The notes: generated by a model from the sequence alone, not told the origin. A stretch of 64,000 nt of DNA from Phycisphaerae bacterium (GCA_022072445.1 JAJVHV010000005.1:236888-300887), one strand, 5' to 3'; shown: positions 25,004-35,193, counted from the stretch's first letter. A program made the numbers and translations.

Positions 25004-25887
25004 TCACGGTTCGCGGCCGAGGCCCGTCGCTGCCGCTCCGGGTTCGGATGTCGCCCTGTTTGTGCTGCGCGACAAACCGGGCTCCAAGCCGATGTCGTTG
25101 CCGGTGAAAGCTCTGGGATCGTCGGGCTGGTTCACCTGAACATCGTGAACGACATACGTTTCGGCGCGCTTCCCGTTGAAGCTCACGGTTACTGATTGCG
25201 GGAACCACACTTCGCCGAATCGTGCCAGCTCACAGCGCGTCTCGATTCTCGACTTGCCGTCGTCCCACTCCGCGGTCAGTCCCTCTGCATTCCAGCCCTT
25301 GTCGGGATCAATGATCCAGGTGACCTTTGAGCCGTCAGCAGGCTCGCGCTGCACTCGGTATTTGCCACCCAGGCGATCCTGCGACCAGCGCACCTCGGCG
25401 TCGCCGTCATCCGAGCGAAGCTTCCACAAGCAATCGGTGCCCATTCGAAACGACGCCAGCGGCGTTGGAAATACTCCAAGCCAGCGAACACATCCTTCAT
25501 GTCCTCCGTCCGGGGCGGGTCGTTGCACTGCTCCGGCGGCACCTCGGCTTGCGGCTTCCACAAATCGACAACCGGTTGCGTCTCGCGCGCCATCCAGACG
25601 CCATCGGTGTTGATCATTCGCAGGATCGGGTAGCGCCGGAGCGGCTTCTTTTCGATCTGGTTCCAGGTCACCCAGCCGTCCTGATCGCCGCGCTCCTCGA
25701 TGATATAGTCTCCGTTTGTGGCGTACCGGGATATGAACGTGAACTCCCGCTCCGGCAAGCGCTGATCGTCCACCTTGCTCCAGACGATACGGCCGCTGAC
25801 CACCGTCCTGCGCGCTTCTTCCATGGCGCGCAGTGCGTCGGGCTTCGATTGGGTCGCGACAAGCAGGACCAGTGCGACGTGGCTCAT
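25004..25887 (-). pseudogene. Frameshifted gene for a secreted protein of unknown function
   Basis: Two minus-strand frames join into one plausible protein of about 295 residues. The upstream part (from ATG 25887: MSHVALVLLVATQSKPDALR) carries a signal-like start and runs through MKDVFAGLEYF. The downstream part continues as PTPLASFRMGTDCLWKLRSD and ends near GNDIGLEPG. Restoring one T in the TTT run at 25471-25469 makes the reading continuous. It is therefore either a real single-base deletion or a sequencing error in a homopolymer. The protein resembles exported proteins with beta-rich LolA/LppX-like folds, but I do not assign a function. It lies 105 bp downstream of the sulfatase/TPR gene on the same strand. 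Confidence 0.75.
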
Positions 25888-25992
25888 AGAGGCGATGGCA
25901 CAATCAAACCCGAACGATGCGCGTGGACGCACGGGTCGTCCCGCTCAGCGCCGCGCGGCCCGGATGGCGGATTTCAACGTACACGAGCCATC

Positions 25993-27969
25993 CTACGGCC
26001 CCACGCCCAGCTTCTGCAATCCGCGGCGGGCGCCTTCGTTCTCCGGTTCGATCGCCAACGCCTTGCGGAATGCCTCCGCCGCGTGGGTGGCGTCGCCTTT
26101 CATGCCGTAGACCGTGCCGAGGTTGACGTAGGCGGCGACCATTTCGGGGTCGAGCTCCAGTGTGCGACGCAGCAGGGCGGCAGCCTGGTCCAGATCGCCA
26201 GCGGCGGCCAGCGCGCCGGCTTTCTGCAGATACGCGCGGGCGAAGCCGGGCGTGGCGCGGATGGAGGCGTCGAAGCGTTCGATCGCTTCGGCCGGCCGGT
26301 TCAGCTTCATCAGGCACATGCCCAGCCCGGTCAGCGCCTGGGCGTCGTCCGGCCGGGCCTCCAGCGCCTTTTCAAAATGCGATGCCGCCTCGTCGAATTT
26401 CCGTAGCTCCTGAAGCGTCTCGGCCAGACCGAGGTGGACGCGGTAAAAGCCCTTCTGATCGGGCGGAAAGCGGCTGATCAGCTCGCGAAAAATCTGCTCC
26501 GCCGCCGGATAGTTCTTCATGCTCCGCATCGCGAGAGCGTGGCAGATGCGCGTGATGTCTTCGGCGTGGTCCTTGGGGTCGGGGCCGATGGGATCGAGCA
26601 AGTCAGCCTCGGATGTCGCCTCCGCCTCGCCGCCGACGTAGCCGAGGTGCTGCATGGCGCGGACGGATTCGGGTGTGGCGGCCATGATGGCCTTCTCCGG
26701 AGCGACGCCGCGCGGCGCGTCGAGAATCAGGCGCTTGAGCTTCGCGGCCATGCCGGCGACGCGCTGCGGCTGGGCGGCCGCGAGGTCAAGCTGCTCGTCA
26801 GGGTCGGTGCTCAGGTCATACAGCTCGGGCCGCGGTGCGTGGATGTACTTGAAGCCGTCCGACCAGAGCGCCCGCAGATGCGAATAGCCGAAGTCATAGC
26901 GCGGGCAGAGCGTTTCGGCGTAGGCGTCGAGTTTCAGGTCGGTTGCCGCGGTCGCGTCGGCGCCGCCGCCGCCGCCGACCACCGGCAGCAGGTTCGCACC
27001 CTGGCAGGATTCGAGCGGTTCGAGGCCGGCCATGGCCAGCGCGGTCGGGGCGATGTCCGTCAGGCGCACGAGCGACGACACGCGGCGGCCGGCGGGGATT
27101 CGGCCAGCGGCCCGCATGATGAGCGGGACGCGCTGCGTCGAGTTGTAGATGAAGTTGCCGTGGGTCGCCTCTTTGTGCTGGCCGCGGCCCTCGCCGTGAT
27201 CGGACGTGAGGATGACGAGCGTGCGCTTCGCCGCGGCGCTGCGATCCAGCGCGGCGATGAGCCGGCCGACCTGCTCGTCGGCGTAGGCGATCTCAGCGAG
27301 GTAGGGATCGGGATATTGCGTGGCGAAGCGCTCGGGCGCCAGGTAAGGCTGATGCGGATCGAAAAAGTGCACGAACAGGAAGAACTTCTCGCCGGCGTGC
27401 TGATCGAGCCAGGCGATGGCGCTGTCGGCCACCTCCTGTGCCGAGCGTTCAAGATGCTCGGTGTGTCGCCGATCGCGCGCGCGCCCGCGTGCCGCCTTCA
27501 CGTCGGTGTAGCTGTCGAAGCCCTGGTTTACACCGTATTCGCGGTCGAGGACCGCCGCCGCGACTTCCGCCGCGGTGACGTATCCAGCCTCCTTGAACGC
27601 CTCGGCGAGCGTGTCGTTCTCCTCGTGCAGGCGGAACTGGCCGTTGTTGCGGGCGCCATGAACGAAGGGCAGTCGGCCAGTCAGCATCGTTGCGTGCGAG
27701 GGCAATGTCAGCGGGGCGGGGGAGATGCACTGCTCGAACAGGACGCCCTCCGACGCCAGGCGGTCGATGGCGGGTGTGCGCACCTGCCGGTTGCCGTAGC
27801 AGCCGAGATGGTCGGCGCGGGTCGTGTCGATCGAGATCAGCAGGACGTTGAGCGGCTGCGACGAGCTGCCACTGCCCGCCGGATTGCAGCCGGCGGTCGA
27901 GCCCAGGGCGCATACCAGCAGCGCGCAGGCCGTCGCGGCGTGAATGATCGCACGCGGCGGCGCCGTCAT
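25993..27969 (-). CDS. Sulfatase-superfamily lipoprotein with C-terminal TPR repeats
   Basis: A 658-residue protein: lipoprotein signal (LLVCALGSTAGC), an alkaline-phosphatase/sulfatase-fold domain to about residue 450, and at least four TPR repeats in the last 170 residues (AYVNLGTVYGMKGDATHAAE is one). The metal site looks complete: SIDTTRADH with Asp48 and TSDHGEGRGQH. The nucleophile position is Thr88 (LTLPSHATMLTG), not the Cys or Ser needed for formylglycine. Phosphotransferase or phosphodiesterase chemistry is therefore more likely than sulfatase activity. The ATG overlaps the stop of the upstream gene as ATGA, so the two are coupled. Confidence 0.88.
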   Translation of the reverse strand: MTAPPRAIIHAATACALLVCALGSTAGCNPAGSGSSSQPLNVLLISIDTTRADHLGCYGNRQVRTPAIDRLASEGVLFEQCISPAPLTLPSHATMLTGRLPFVHGARNNGQFRLHEENDTLAEAFKEAGYVTAAEVAAAVLDREYGVNQGFDSYTDVKAARGRARDRRHTEHLERSAQEVADSAIAWLDQHAGEKFFLFVHFFDPHQPYLAPERFATQYPDPYLAEIAYADEQVGRLIAALDRSAAAKRTLVILTSDHGEGRGQHKEATHGNFIYNSTQRVPLIMRAAGRIPAGRRVSSLVRLTDIAPTALAMAGLEPLESCQGANLLPVVGGGGGADATAATDLKLDAYAETLCPRYDFGYSHLRALWSDGFKYIHAPRPELYDLSTDPDEQLDLAAAQPQRVAGMAAKLKRLILDAPRGVAPEKAIMAATPESVRAMQHLGYVGGEAEATSEADLLDPIGPDPKDHAEDITRICHALAMRSMKNYPAAEQIFRELISRFPPDQKGFYRVHLGLAETLQELRKFDEAASHFEKALEARPDDAQALTGLGMCLMKLNRPAEAIERFDASIRATPGFARAYLQKAGALAAAGDLDQAAALLRRTLELDPEMVAAYVNLGTVYGMKGDATHAAEAFRKALAIEPENEGARRGLQKLGVGP

Positions 27970-29306
27970 GGCTTGGCAGACTCGCGCTGCTGGACCCGCG
28001 GCTGCGCGGCGGCGTCGGCCGACTCCGCGGCGCGACGTTGGGCGCGCGTCGGAATGCGGTCGATCCGCCGCTTGAGATCGTCGAACAGCCGCTGCACGTC
28101 GGCGGTCAGCTTCTCATTCGGCTTTTCGGCGGCGGCGGGCGCCGCCGACGACGGCCGAGCCTTACGCAGCAGCGCGTCGCGCCGGTCGGCCAGATCGCGA
28201 TAGACCTTCCAGGCACTGTTCTGCTGGGCGTCGTTCAGGTGGAAACGGCGGATCGAGTCGGCGACGTAGCGTGACCATTCGTCGCCCGGTATGGCGGCTG
28301 GGCGCGCGTCGCGCCGCCGGCCGGGGCGGTCGGGCACCGAGTCGGGTTCAGCCAGCGCACCTTCGGCGGTGTCAGCGTCGGGATCAGCCACCGGCGGCTG
28401 AAGGCGCGGTGGACGAGCGCGGGGCGGCGGCGGCTCAATGGAGGGCCGAGCAGCGTCGTGCGGCTGATCGCTCGGCTCCGACGGGTCGCCGGCGGCGGGG
28501 GCTTCGCCCGCGGGCCGGCGCGTGCCGGTCTGGATCGGGTCGTTGGAGAGCCCCCAGTCCTCGGGCGACCACTCGCCGCGCTGCCACGCATCCGACCGCT
28601 CGCGCAGGTGCTCGAAGCGCCGATCCGCGGCCCGCAAGTCGCGCGTGAAAATCTCGCGCTGCTCGGCTGAGAGCTCGCCCATGAAGCCTTCGGCGGCGGT
28701 CTCGACGCGCTGTCGGACGTCTTCCATGACCGGACGCGCCAGCTCGACCCAGTGCGCCACCTGCTCGGCTTCGATCGGCCGGCCGGCAGCACGCGTGTCG
28801 ATCACTTCGCCCGCGTATTCCATGATCCGTTCGCCGTGCTTGCTGAGCACTTCGGACGCGACTTTGCTGACCATGCGGCGGAACGCCTGCTCCTGCTGTT
28901 CGTCGAGGAGATAGCGGTCGCTCATGATCCGCGTCATCGCGTCGAAACGCTCGACCATGTTCCAGGGCGGAATCGCCTCGACCTCGCTCACCATGTTCAG
29001 CGCGAATTCGTCTTCCTCGCTCGTCCAGCCGTTCCGCTCGAACACTTCCTGCATCGAGTTGACCATGTACCCATGGTGCTCTTCCCAGTTGCCGAGACTG
29101 CGAAGACGCGAGACCAGCGCCGACGACCGCCGGATCGCCTCGCCGATCGACCGGCGTGCGACGGGATCGCGCTGCGGCGGCGCGGGTGGGGGCTCATCGG
29201 GTGTATCTTGCGCCAGTCCCGGCGCGACGAGCAGCCCGAGTAGGACGCAGCCTGCGGACCGCCGTGTCCAGCCGTTACCTGGGAACATACGCGTTTTTCT
29301 CACCAT
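27966..29306 (-). CDS. Secreted helical protein of unknown function
   Basis: About 446 residues. A signal peptide (SAGCVLLGLLVAPGLAQ) is followed by a long charged alpha-helical region (residues about 40-230) with possible coiled coil. A Pro/Arg/Asp-rich linker comes next, then a second helical part (DEWSRYVADSIRRFHLNDAQ onward). No catalytic motif is seen. The start may be at 29306 or 29288; an ATG at 29348 is less likely. It heads an operon with the sulfatase/TPR lipoprotein and is divergent from a STAS gene. A periplasmic structural or chaperone-like role is possible but is only a guess. Confidence 0.7.
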   Translation of the reverse strand: MVRKTRMFPGNGWTRRSAGCVLLGLLVAPGLAQDTPDEPPPAPPQRDPVARRSIGEAIRRSSALVSRLRSLGNWEEHHGYMVNSMQEVFERNGWTSEEDEFALNMVSEVEAIPPWNMVERFDAMTRIMSDRYLLDEQQEQAFRRMVSKVASEVLSKHGERIMEYAGEVIDTRAAGRPIEAEQVAHWVELARPVMEDVRQRVETAAEGFMGELSAEQREIFTRDLRAADRRFEHLRERSDAWQRGEWSPEDWGLSNDPIQTGTRRPAGEAPAAGDPSEPSDQPHDAARPSIEPPPPRARPPRLQPPVADPDADTAEGALAEPDSVPDRPGRRRDARPAAIPGDEWSRYVADSIRRFHLNDAQQNSAWKVYRDLADRRDALLRKARPSSAAPAAAEKPNEKLTADVQRLFDDLKRRIDRIPTRAQRRAAESADAAAQPRVQQRESAKP

Positions 29307-29421
29307 TGGGTGGATCGTGGCGACTGTCCTGCGTGGCCGCATTCGCATCGCCGTTCACAATCGTATACACTTCCGGGGGCGGCTGCGAGTTCGCGTGGCG
29401 GCCGACCCGAACGAGGATGCC

Positions 29422-29757
29422 ATGGGCGTGGAAGTGTCGCAACAATCGGGCGTACACGTGATCCGCCCGCAGGACGACCTGACCGGCGATGAGATGTCGG
29501 TGCTGGAGGCCGTGACTGAGCTGCTCGGGCAGGGGCCGGCACGAATTGTGCTCGACATGTCGCCGGTCAAGTTCATCAATTCCGCCGGACTGGGCGAACT
29601 GGTGCGTGCCAACGCGCAGGTGAACATGCAGGAAGGGCGGATGGTGCTGGCGAACCCGTCGCCGTTCGTCACGGGTGTTTTTGAGACCACCAAGCTCGAC
29701 ACGTTTTTCCAGATCAGCCGCAGCCTCGACGATGCGATCGCGAAGCTTCAGTCGTAG
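29422..29757 (+). CDS. STAS-domain anti-sigma-factor antagonist-like protein
   Basis: A 111-residue single STAS domain. The conserved site reads VKFINSAGLGELVRANAQVN, with the Ser that SpoIIAA/RsbV-type proteins have phosphorylated. LDMSPVKFINSAG and VFETTKLDTFFQI are typical. No cognate kinase or anti-sigma factor is adjacent. It differs from the STAS protein at 7030-7377 in having no permease partner, which makes a partner-switching regulator more plausible here. A longer upstream frame is in the divergent region and was not used. Confidence 0.85.
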   Translation: MGVEVSQQSGVHVIRPQDDLTGDEMSVLEAVTELLGQGPARIVLDMSPVKFINSAGLGELVRANAQVNMQEGRMVLANPSPFVTGVFETTKLDTFFQISRSLDDAIAKLQS

Positions 29758-29797
29758 GGTGCCCGGCCGGGTAGCCGGAATTCCAGGAATCCAATTC

Positions 29798-30562
29798 ATG
29801 ACGAAGACGCTGCTGCATATCGGACTGTTCGTTCTGCCGCTGATGGTTCTGCCCGTTGCCGCTGCCGAGGACACGCTTGAGGACGTGCAGAAGCGCATCC
29901 TGGAAGTGTGGAGCCGGCAGAAATCGCTTACGGCGAAAGTCGAGATGAAGGTGTCGTTTGTGCGCGGCCCGCAGAGGATGGATTCCACGGGAAGCGGGAC
30001 GATCGAAATGCTGCGCAAAGGCGACCTGATGATGACGCGCTCGGAGTTGAAGACCACGGGCGCGCGCAAGCAGGGCGAGCAGGAGCAGAAATTCGAAACG
30101 CTGACCAGCGCGGTCGACAACGGCGAGTTCGTGATCTCGCTGGAAGACTCTCAGGGTAACAAGCGCGCGACCAAGGGAGTTTCGGGCACCACGCAGACGT
30201 CCGACGTCAGCCGGCTCTTCACCGCGCTGACGCGCGAGCACAACCTGAAGCTGCTTCCCAACGAGAAGTTTGGGGACGTGGCGGTCTTCGTGATCGAAGC
30301 CGAGCGGAAGGTTCAAGGGCAGTTCCCGGTGGCCAAGATGGTGCTCTCGTTCAGCCAGGATCATGGCTATCTCGTCCGCAACCTGCTCTACACCAGGGAA
30401 GGCGACCTGCTGCAACAGGTCGTATTCTCCGATTTCAAACTCGACGCCGACATTCCGGCCGAGCGCTTCACGCTTGAGATTCCGGAGGGTGTGAAGGTCA
30501 ACGACATGACCCAGCGGCAGCGGCCGCCCGCGGCGTCGCAGCCCGCGCCGCCCAAGCCGTGA
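29798..30562 (+). CDS. LolA-like outer-membrane lipoprotein-sorting protein
   Basis: A 254-residue periplasmic protein. A signal peptide (LLHIGLFVLPLMVLPVAAA) precedes a LolA/LolB-type beta-rich domain: LEDVQKRILEVWSRQKSLTA, repeated strands with many Lys/Glu, and the late DFKLDADIPAERFTLEIPEG motif common in this family. The tail is Pro/Ala-rich. Such proteins carry lipoproteins or other lipids across the periplasm. It lies between a STAS gene and thymidine kinase on the same strand, with 40 bp and 19 bp spacers. No lipobox Cys is present. Confidence 0.78.
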   Translation: MTKTLLHIGLFVLPLMVLPVAAAEDTLEDVQKRILEVWSRQKSLTAKVEMKVSFVRGPQRMDSTGSGTIEMLRKGDLMMTRSELKTTGARKQGEQEQKFETLTSAVDNGEFVISLEDSQGNKRATKGVSGTTQTSDVSRLFTALTREHNLKLLPNEKFGDVAVFVIEAERKVQGQFPVAKMVLSFSQDHGYLVRNLLYTREGDLLQQVVFSDFKLDADIPAERFTLEIPEGVKVNDMTQRQRPPAASQPAPPKP

Positions 30563-30581
30563 CGCGCGGCATGCCTGAATC

Positions 30582-31139
30582 GTGGCCGGCCGGTTGGAAC
30601 TGATCTGCGGCTGCATGTTTGCCGGTAAGACGTCGCGACTCATCGCCGAGTTGGGCGCGGCCGCGCGGCGCGGCGAGGCGGTGATCGCGATTCGCCACGC
30701 GATCGACTCGCGCTATGGCCGGAACGAGCTGGCGACGCACGATGGGCGGCGGTTTCCGGCGAGCGTGGCGCAGTCGGCGGGCGAGCTGCGCGAGCTGTGC
30801 GGCGGCGCGGCGCTGATCGGCGTCGACGAGGGGCAGTTCTTCGGCCGCGCGCTGGTCGCGGCCGTCACTGAGCTGATCGCGCGGGGGGCACGGGTCATCG
30901 TCGCCGGCATCGACCACGACGCCTGGGGGCGGCCGTTTCCGCCATTTCCGCAGCTCAAGACGATCGCGGCGGACGTGGCGCAGCTCACGGCGCCGTGCAC
31001 GTGCTGCGGCGCGCCTGCCCGGCTGACGCAGCGCATGAAGCCGGTCGTCGATCCGCTGATGGTCGGCGGCCCGGAGAGCTACGAGCCGCGCTGCGAACGG
31101 TGTTTCGTGCCGCTGCCGCCCCCGGCGCCGGATTACTAA
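30582..31139 (+). CDS. tdk: Thymidine kinase
   Basis: A 185-residue class-II thymidine kinase that phosphorylates deoxythymidine in the salvage pathway. It shows the P-loop GCMFAGKTSRL near residue 10, the Walker-B-like VDEGQFFG near 85, and the lasso/zinc region with CTCCGAPA and CERC near the C-terminus. The substrate-loop VAGIDHDAWGRPF matches the family's GLDxDFRGxPF. The GTG start at 30582 is close to the LolA-like gene. The function is secure; expression control is not visible. Confidence 0.92.
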   Translation: MAGRLELICGCMFAGKTSRLIAELGAAARRGEAVIAIRHAIDSRYGRNELATHDGRRFPASVAQSAGELRELCGGAALIGVDEGQFFGRALVAAVTELIARGARVIVAGIDHDAWGRPFPPFPQLKTIAADVAQLTAPCTCCGAPARLTQRMKPVVDPLMVGGPESYEPRCERCFVPLPPPAPDY

Positions 31140-31180
31140 GCGCCGCAGCCCGGCGGTGACCGCCGAGTTATAATCCCTGC

Positions 31181-31390
31181 GTGAACGCGATCAGCCTGAC
31201 GGTCAACGGCGAGCCTGCGCAACTTGGCGACGTCGCCACGGTCGCTGACCTGGTGGCGCGCCTGGGGCTGAGCCCGCAGCGCGTGGCCATCGAGGTGAAC
31301 CAGACGCTCGTTCGCCGCGCGGACTATCGCGACGCATGCCTGCGGAACGGCGACCGGGTGGAGATCGTGACGCTGGTCGGCGGCGGCTGA
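31181..31390 (+). CDS. thiS: ThiS sulfur-carrier protein
   Basis: A 69-residue ubiquitin-like protein ending in the required Gly-Gly (TLVGGG). As a C-terminal thiocarboxylate it delivers sulfur for the thiazole ring of thiamine. The strand pattern (ISLTVNGEPAQL, NGDRVEIVTLVGGG) is typical. GTG is the start. ThiG follows 57 bp downstream, the usual partner. Confidence 0.93.
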   Translation: MNAISLTVNGEPAQLGDVATVADLVARLGLSPQRVAIEVNQTLVRRADYRDACLRNGDRVEIVTLVGGG

Positions 31391-31447
31391 GGGCGTGCGC
31401 CGCCGGGCGGTGCCCGCGCGTCTGGCGTCGAGGTGACGGAGAGCACG

Positions 31448-32290
31448 ATGACAATCCCGGCGTTGCGGCTGGCCGGCTTCGAGTTTCGTTCGCGACTGTT
31501 CGTCGGCACCGGCAAATACCTGCGCGACGGCGAACCCGACTACGAGCTGATGCGCGCCGCGCTGGACGCCTCGGGCTGCGAGGTCGTCACGGTCGCCGTA
31601 CGCCGCGAGCGGCTGTTCGATCAGAAGGGCCGCAGCATTCTGGATTTTCTCGACACCGCGCGGCTGACGATCCTGCCTAACACGGCGGGCTGTTTCAGCG
31701 CCGAAGACGCGATCCGTGCCGCGCGGCTGGGGCGCGAGCTGCTCGAAGGGTTGGGCAATCGCGGCGCCGCGTGGGTCAAGCTCGAAGTGCTCGGCGACAA
31801 GCGCACGCTTCTGCCCGATCCGATCGAGACGCTGGCGGCGACGACCGCGCTCATCCAGGAGGGCTTCATCGTCCTGGCCTATTCGAACGACGACCCGATC
31901 CTGGCGCGGCGGTTGAAGGACGCGGGTGCCGCCAGCGTGATGCCGCTGGGATCGCCCATCGGCAGTGGGCAGGGCGTGCTGAATCCGAACAACATCGCCA
32001 TCATCCTGGAGCAGCTCAAGGCCGACAATCCGGAGTATCCGGTCATTGTCGACGCGGGAGTCGGCACGGCGTCCGACGTCGCGATTGCGATGGAGCTGGG
32101 CGCCGACGGCGTGCTACTGAACACCGGGATTGCGTCGGCGGGCGATCCGGTCGCGATGGCGCACGCCATGCGCCACGCCATGCTGGCCGGTTATCTGGCC
32201 CGCCGCGCGGGGCGCATTCCGCGCCGGCTGTATGCCAGCGCGTCGTCGCCGATGGAAGGCCGCATCGCGCCGCGCCGCACGGGGGAATGA
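31448..32290 (+). CDS. thiG: Thiazole synthase ThiG
   Basis: A 280-residue TIM-barrel enzyme that builds the thiazole phosphate of thiamine from deoxyxylulose phosphate, dehydroglycine and ThiS thiocarboxylate. Signature stretches are FVGTGKY near the N-terminus, [38 protein letters not shown] (with the Schiff-base Lys), and [20 protein letters not shown]. The ATG at 31448 has GGAG six bases upstream and is preferred over GTG 31433. The next gene begins four bases after its stop. Confidence 0.93.
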   Translation: MTIPALRLAGFEFRSRLFVGTGKYLRDGEPDYELMRAALDASGCEVVTVAVRRERLFDQKGRSILDFLDTARLTILPNTAGCFSAEDAIRAARLGRELLEGLGNRGAAWVKLEVLGDKRTLLPDPIETLAATTALIQEGFIVLAYSNDDPILARRLKDAGAASVMPLGSPIGSGQGVLNPNNIAIILEQLKADNPEYPVIVDAGVGTASDVAIAMELGADGVLLNTGIASAGDPVAMAHAMRHAMLAGYLARRAGRIPRRLYASASSPMEGRIAPRRTGE

Positions 32291-32293
32291 CGC

Positions 32294-32839
32294 ATGGGCG
32301 AGGTGATCCGCCAGCCGCTGCCGTCCGCCGAACCGGCCGAACCGTACGGTCTGGCGGCGCCGCTCTGCCCGGTCGATCGGCTGCCGCGGCGGCGGCGCAA
32401 CAAGCTCTGTATCTCGATCCTCGTGCTGGGCGGTCTGAATCTGCTGGCATATACGCTGCTCTACGCGGCCCTGGGCGGCGACGCGCACAACGGCCACAGC
32501 GCCGTGGTGACCCGCGGCGACGGTTCGCGCGCCACGGTCTACTATCTGGGCGGCCATTACATCCGCAGCGTCGAGGGCATTGAGCGGCCGGTGACGCGCG
32601 GCGTCTGGATCTACAGTTATCTGCACTCGATCTCCGTGCTGCTCACTTCCGGCGCGATGATCATCAGCATGCTGATTCTGGCGCGGGCCGACATCATCGC
32701 CACAATGCGCGACGGCTGGATCAGCGGGCCGACGCTCGTGACGGTCTTCGGCACGATCGTCGTGCTCGGCACCGGCGCCGCGACGTTCCTGTTCATCTGG
32801 GACTTCATCGCCCAGCTTTCGGCGCCGGGCGGCGGCTGA
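32294..32839 (+). CDS. Three-helix membrane protein of unknown function
   Basis: A 181-residue protein. A Pro/Arg-rich N-terminal tail is followed by three hydrophobic segments: [38 protein letters not shown] and [21 protein letters not shown] loop of about 65 residues between the first two holds a [13 protein letters not shown] stretch. I recognise no family. It sits four bases after thiG and five bases before the helicase gene, so it is co-transcribed, though the link may not be functional. Confidence 0.7.
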   Translation: MGEVIRQPLPSAEPAEPYGLAAPLCPVDRLPRRRRNKLCISILVLGGLNLLAYTLLYAALGGDAHNGHSAVVTRGDGSRATVYYLGGHYIRSVEGIERPVTRGVWIYSYLHSISVLLTSGAMIISMLILARADIIATMRDGWISGPTLVTVFGTIVVLGTGAATFLFIWDFIAQLSAPGGG

Positions 32840-32843
32840 GAGC

Positions 32844-34817
32844 ATGTCGGTCGCGGACTGGCTCGATCGATCGGGAAAGGTAGCCGCGCGGCTGCCGGGC
32901 TACGAGATTCGGCCGCAGCAGCGCGAGATGGCCGACCGCGTCGGGCGGGCCTTCGAGCAACCGGGCCACCTGGTGGTCGAGGCCGGGACCGGCGTCGGCA
33001 AGACGTTTGCGTATCTCCTGCCGGCGATCGACCAGATTGTGCGGAACAAGCGGCGCGTGGTCGTCAGCACGCACACAATCGCGCTTCAGGAACAGCTCGT
33101 CGGAAAGGACTTGCCCTTCCTGCGCGAGGCGCTGGGCGTTTCGTTCGCCGCCGAGCTGGTCAAGGGCCGCAACAACTACCTTGGGCTGCGCCGGCTGAAG
33201 CAGGCCAGCAGCCGGCAGCGGTCGCTGTTTGTCAATCAGACGCAGCTCGCCGTCCTGCACCAGATCGAGGATTGGGCCTATCAGACGCAGGACGGCTCGC
33301 TGAGCGACCTGCCCGAGCCGCCGTCGTTCGACGTATGGGAGAAAGTCCGCAGCGAGCATCAGAACTGCATGGGCCGGCGGTGCGAGACCTACGAGAGTTG
33401 TTTCTATCAGCGTGCCCGCCGGCGGGCCGAGTCGGCCGACCTGCTGGTGGTTAATCACGCGCTGCTCGTGGCCGACCTCGTGTTGCGGCGGCAGGACGTC
33501 AAGGTCCTGCCCGACTACGACCTGGTGATCGTCGACGAGGCGCACACGCTCGAACAGGTCGCCGCGGACCACTTCGGCAGCACCGTCTCCAGCACGCAGG
33601 TGCAGTACCTTCTGAGCGGCCTGTTCAACGAACGGACCGGCAAGGGCTATCTGTCGGCGATCGGCACGGACGCGCAGAAAGCCGCGACGGTCGACGCCGG
33701 CGCCGCGTCCGCCCTGTTCTTCAACGAGCTGCACAACTGGAACCAGACGCGCGGGCGCTCGAACGGCCGGCTGGTCGTCAAGAACCCCATCCCCAACCGG
33801 CTCTCGCCGGCCCTTCGCCGCGTCGTCGAGCAGCTCAAGCCGCTCAAGACGTCATTGCCGCGGGCCGAGGACCAGTTCGAGCTGAGCTCGTTCATCGAGC
33901 GGACAGACTCGCTGGCCTCGGCGGCCGAGTCGCTGCTGGAGCAGTCGCTCGCCGATCACGTCTACTGGATCGACGTCGAGCGCGGCCGGACGGCGGATCG
34001 CAGCCGCGCGCCGCGCGTGACGCTGGCGGCGGCGCCGCTGGACGTGGGGCCGATGCTGCGCGAGACGCTCTTCGAGCGCGTGCCGAGCGTCGTGATGACC
34101 AGCGCCACGCTCGCGATGGCGGGCGAAAGCGGTTTCGACTACTTCCTGGGTCGGGTCGGATCGCCGCCGGCTGATGCCCTCAAGCTCGGCTCGCCCTTCG
34201 ATTTCGCCCGCCAGGTGACGCTGCACGTCGAGGCCGGCATGCCGGACCCGTCGAGCGGCGAGAGCTTCACGGCGGCCGCCGGCCGGGCGACGAGCTATTA
34301 CCTTCGCCGGAGCGAGGGCCGCGCGTTTGTCCTGTGCACGAGCTACCAGATGGTTGACGGCCTCAGCCGCATCATCCGCGACGACCTCGCGGCGGACGGA
34401 TACACCATTCTGGTGCAGGGCGAGGCATTGCCGCGGTCGAAGATGCTGGCGAGATTCCGCGAGACTTCGCGGGCGGTCATCGTCGGCACCGACAGTTTCT
34501 GGCAGGGGGTTGACGTGGCCGGCGACGCACTGGGCAACGTCATCATCGTCCGCTTGCCGTTTGCCGTGCCCGACCGTCCGACCGTCGAAGCCCGCATCGA
34601 GCAGATTCGCAAGCGCGGCGGCAACCCGTTCAGCGAGTACCAGATACCCGAGGCGATTCTCAAGCTGCGGCAGGGTTTTGGCCGGCTGATCCGCAGCCGA
34701 ACGGACACCGGCATCGTCGTCATTCTCGATCCGCGCGTGATCACAAAGCCCTACGGCAAGCGCTTTCTCGAAAGCCTGCCCGACTGCCGGGTCGAAATCG
34801 AACGGCGGACGTGGTAG
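32844..34817 (+). CDS. dinG: DinG/XPD-type ATP-dependent DNA helicase
   Basis: A 657-residue superfamily-2 helicase with the XPD/DinG layout. Walker A is AGTGVGKT near 47-54, motif Ia is [14 protein letters not shown], and DEAH lies near residue 230. Between them are Cys residues of a likely 4Fe-4S site ([17 protein letters not shown] near 175-190). The C-terminal half has the RecA-2 motifs: [27 protein letters not shown] and the arginine motif QGFGRLIRS. Such enzymes unwind 5'-overhang DNA and R-loops in repair. It is the last gene of the thiS-thiG cluster. Confidence 0.92.
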   Translation: MSVADWLDRSGKVAARLPGYEIRPQQREMADRVGRAFEQPGHLVVEAGTGVGKTFAYLLPAIDQIVRNKRRVVVSTHTIALQEQLVGKDLPFLREALGVSFAAELVKGRNNYLGLRRLKQASSRQRSLFVNQTQLAVLHQIEDWAYQTQDGSLSDLPEPPSFDVWEKVRSEHQNCMGRRCETYESCFYQRARRRAESADLLVVNHALLVADLVLRRQDVKVLPDYDLVIVDEAHTLEQVAADHFGSTVSSTQVQYLLSGLFNERTGKGYLSAIGTDAQKAATVDAGAASALFFNELHNWNQTRGRSNGRLVVKNPIPNRLSPALRRVVEQLKPLKTSLPRAEDQFELSSFIERTDSLASAAESLLEQSLADHVYWIDVERGRTADRSRAPRVTLAAAPLDVGPMLRETLFERVPSVVMTSATLAMAGESGFDYFLGRVGSPPADALKLGSPFDFARQVTLHVEAGMPDPSSGESFTAAAGRATSYYLRRSEGRAFVLCTSYQMVDGLSRIIRDDLAADGYTILVQGEALPRSKMLARFRETSRAVIVGTDSFWQGVDVAGDALGNVIIVRLPFAVPDRPTVEARIEQIRKRGGNPFSEYQIPEAILKLRQGFGRLIRSRTDTGIVVILDPRVITKPYGKRFLESLPDCRVEIERRTW

Positions 34818-35193
34818 GTGAACTGCGGGGTCCCGGCGGCTAAACTGACAGCATGATTCAGCACGTCAAGATCAAGGTGATGACTCACCACGATCGGATT
34901 GACGACGGCATTAGTCCGAAACACGCCCCATTTCGACAACTTTTCCCTTGAACGTACGCGCGCACGGATTTATAGTGGCAAATTAGGAGTGGAGGAACGA
35001 AGCGCCGCCGCGGCATTTTCAACAGCGTTTACGCGTTCGTGTGTCGCGACTGTCACCTCGTTTGCAGATTCTTCATTCCATCGTAGGCGGCGCGCCCAGG
35101 CGCGACAAGCGTCGGGTGCCGCCGGCAGTTTGATTTTGTGTTCGAACAATCGCGAACCAAGTCGCGATGGGATCCTAACAGAGGAGGACGACT
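34818..35193. other. Long upstream region of the PEP-CTERM gene
   Basis: This stretch holds a small open frame of 32 codons (34853-34951), a strong promoter-like pair at 34948-34976, and then about 210 nt of apparent untranslated leader before the PEP-CTERM start. A frame spanning 34899-35351 has no family similarity and is rejected. An SD-like ggagtggagg at 34986 has no good following gene. Confidence 0.55.
34948..34976 (+). promoter_or_regulatory. Sigma-70-like promoter for the PEP-CTERM gene
   Basis: TTGAAC at 34948-34953 and TATAGT at 34971-34976 are 17 bp apart, a near-ideal housekeeping promoter. Transcription would start near 34983, giving a leader of about 210 nt. Confidence 0.6.
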
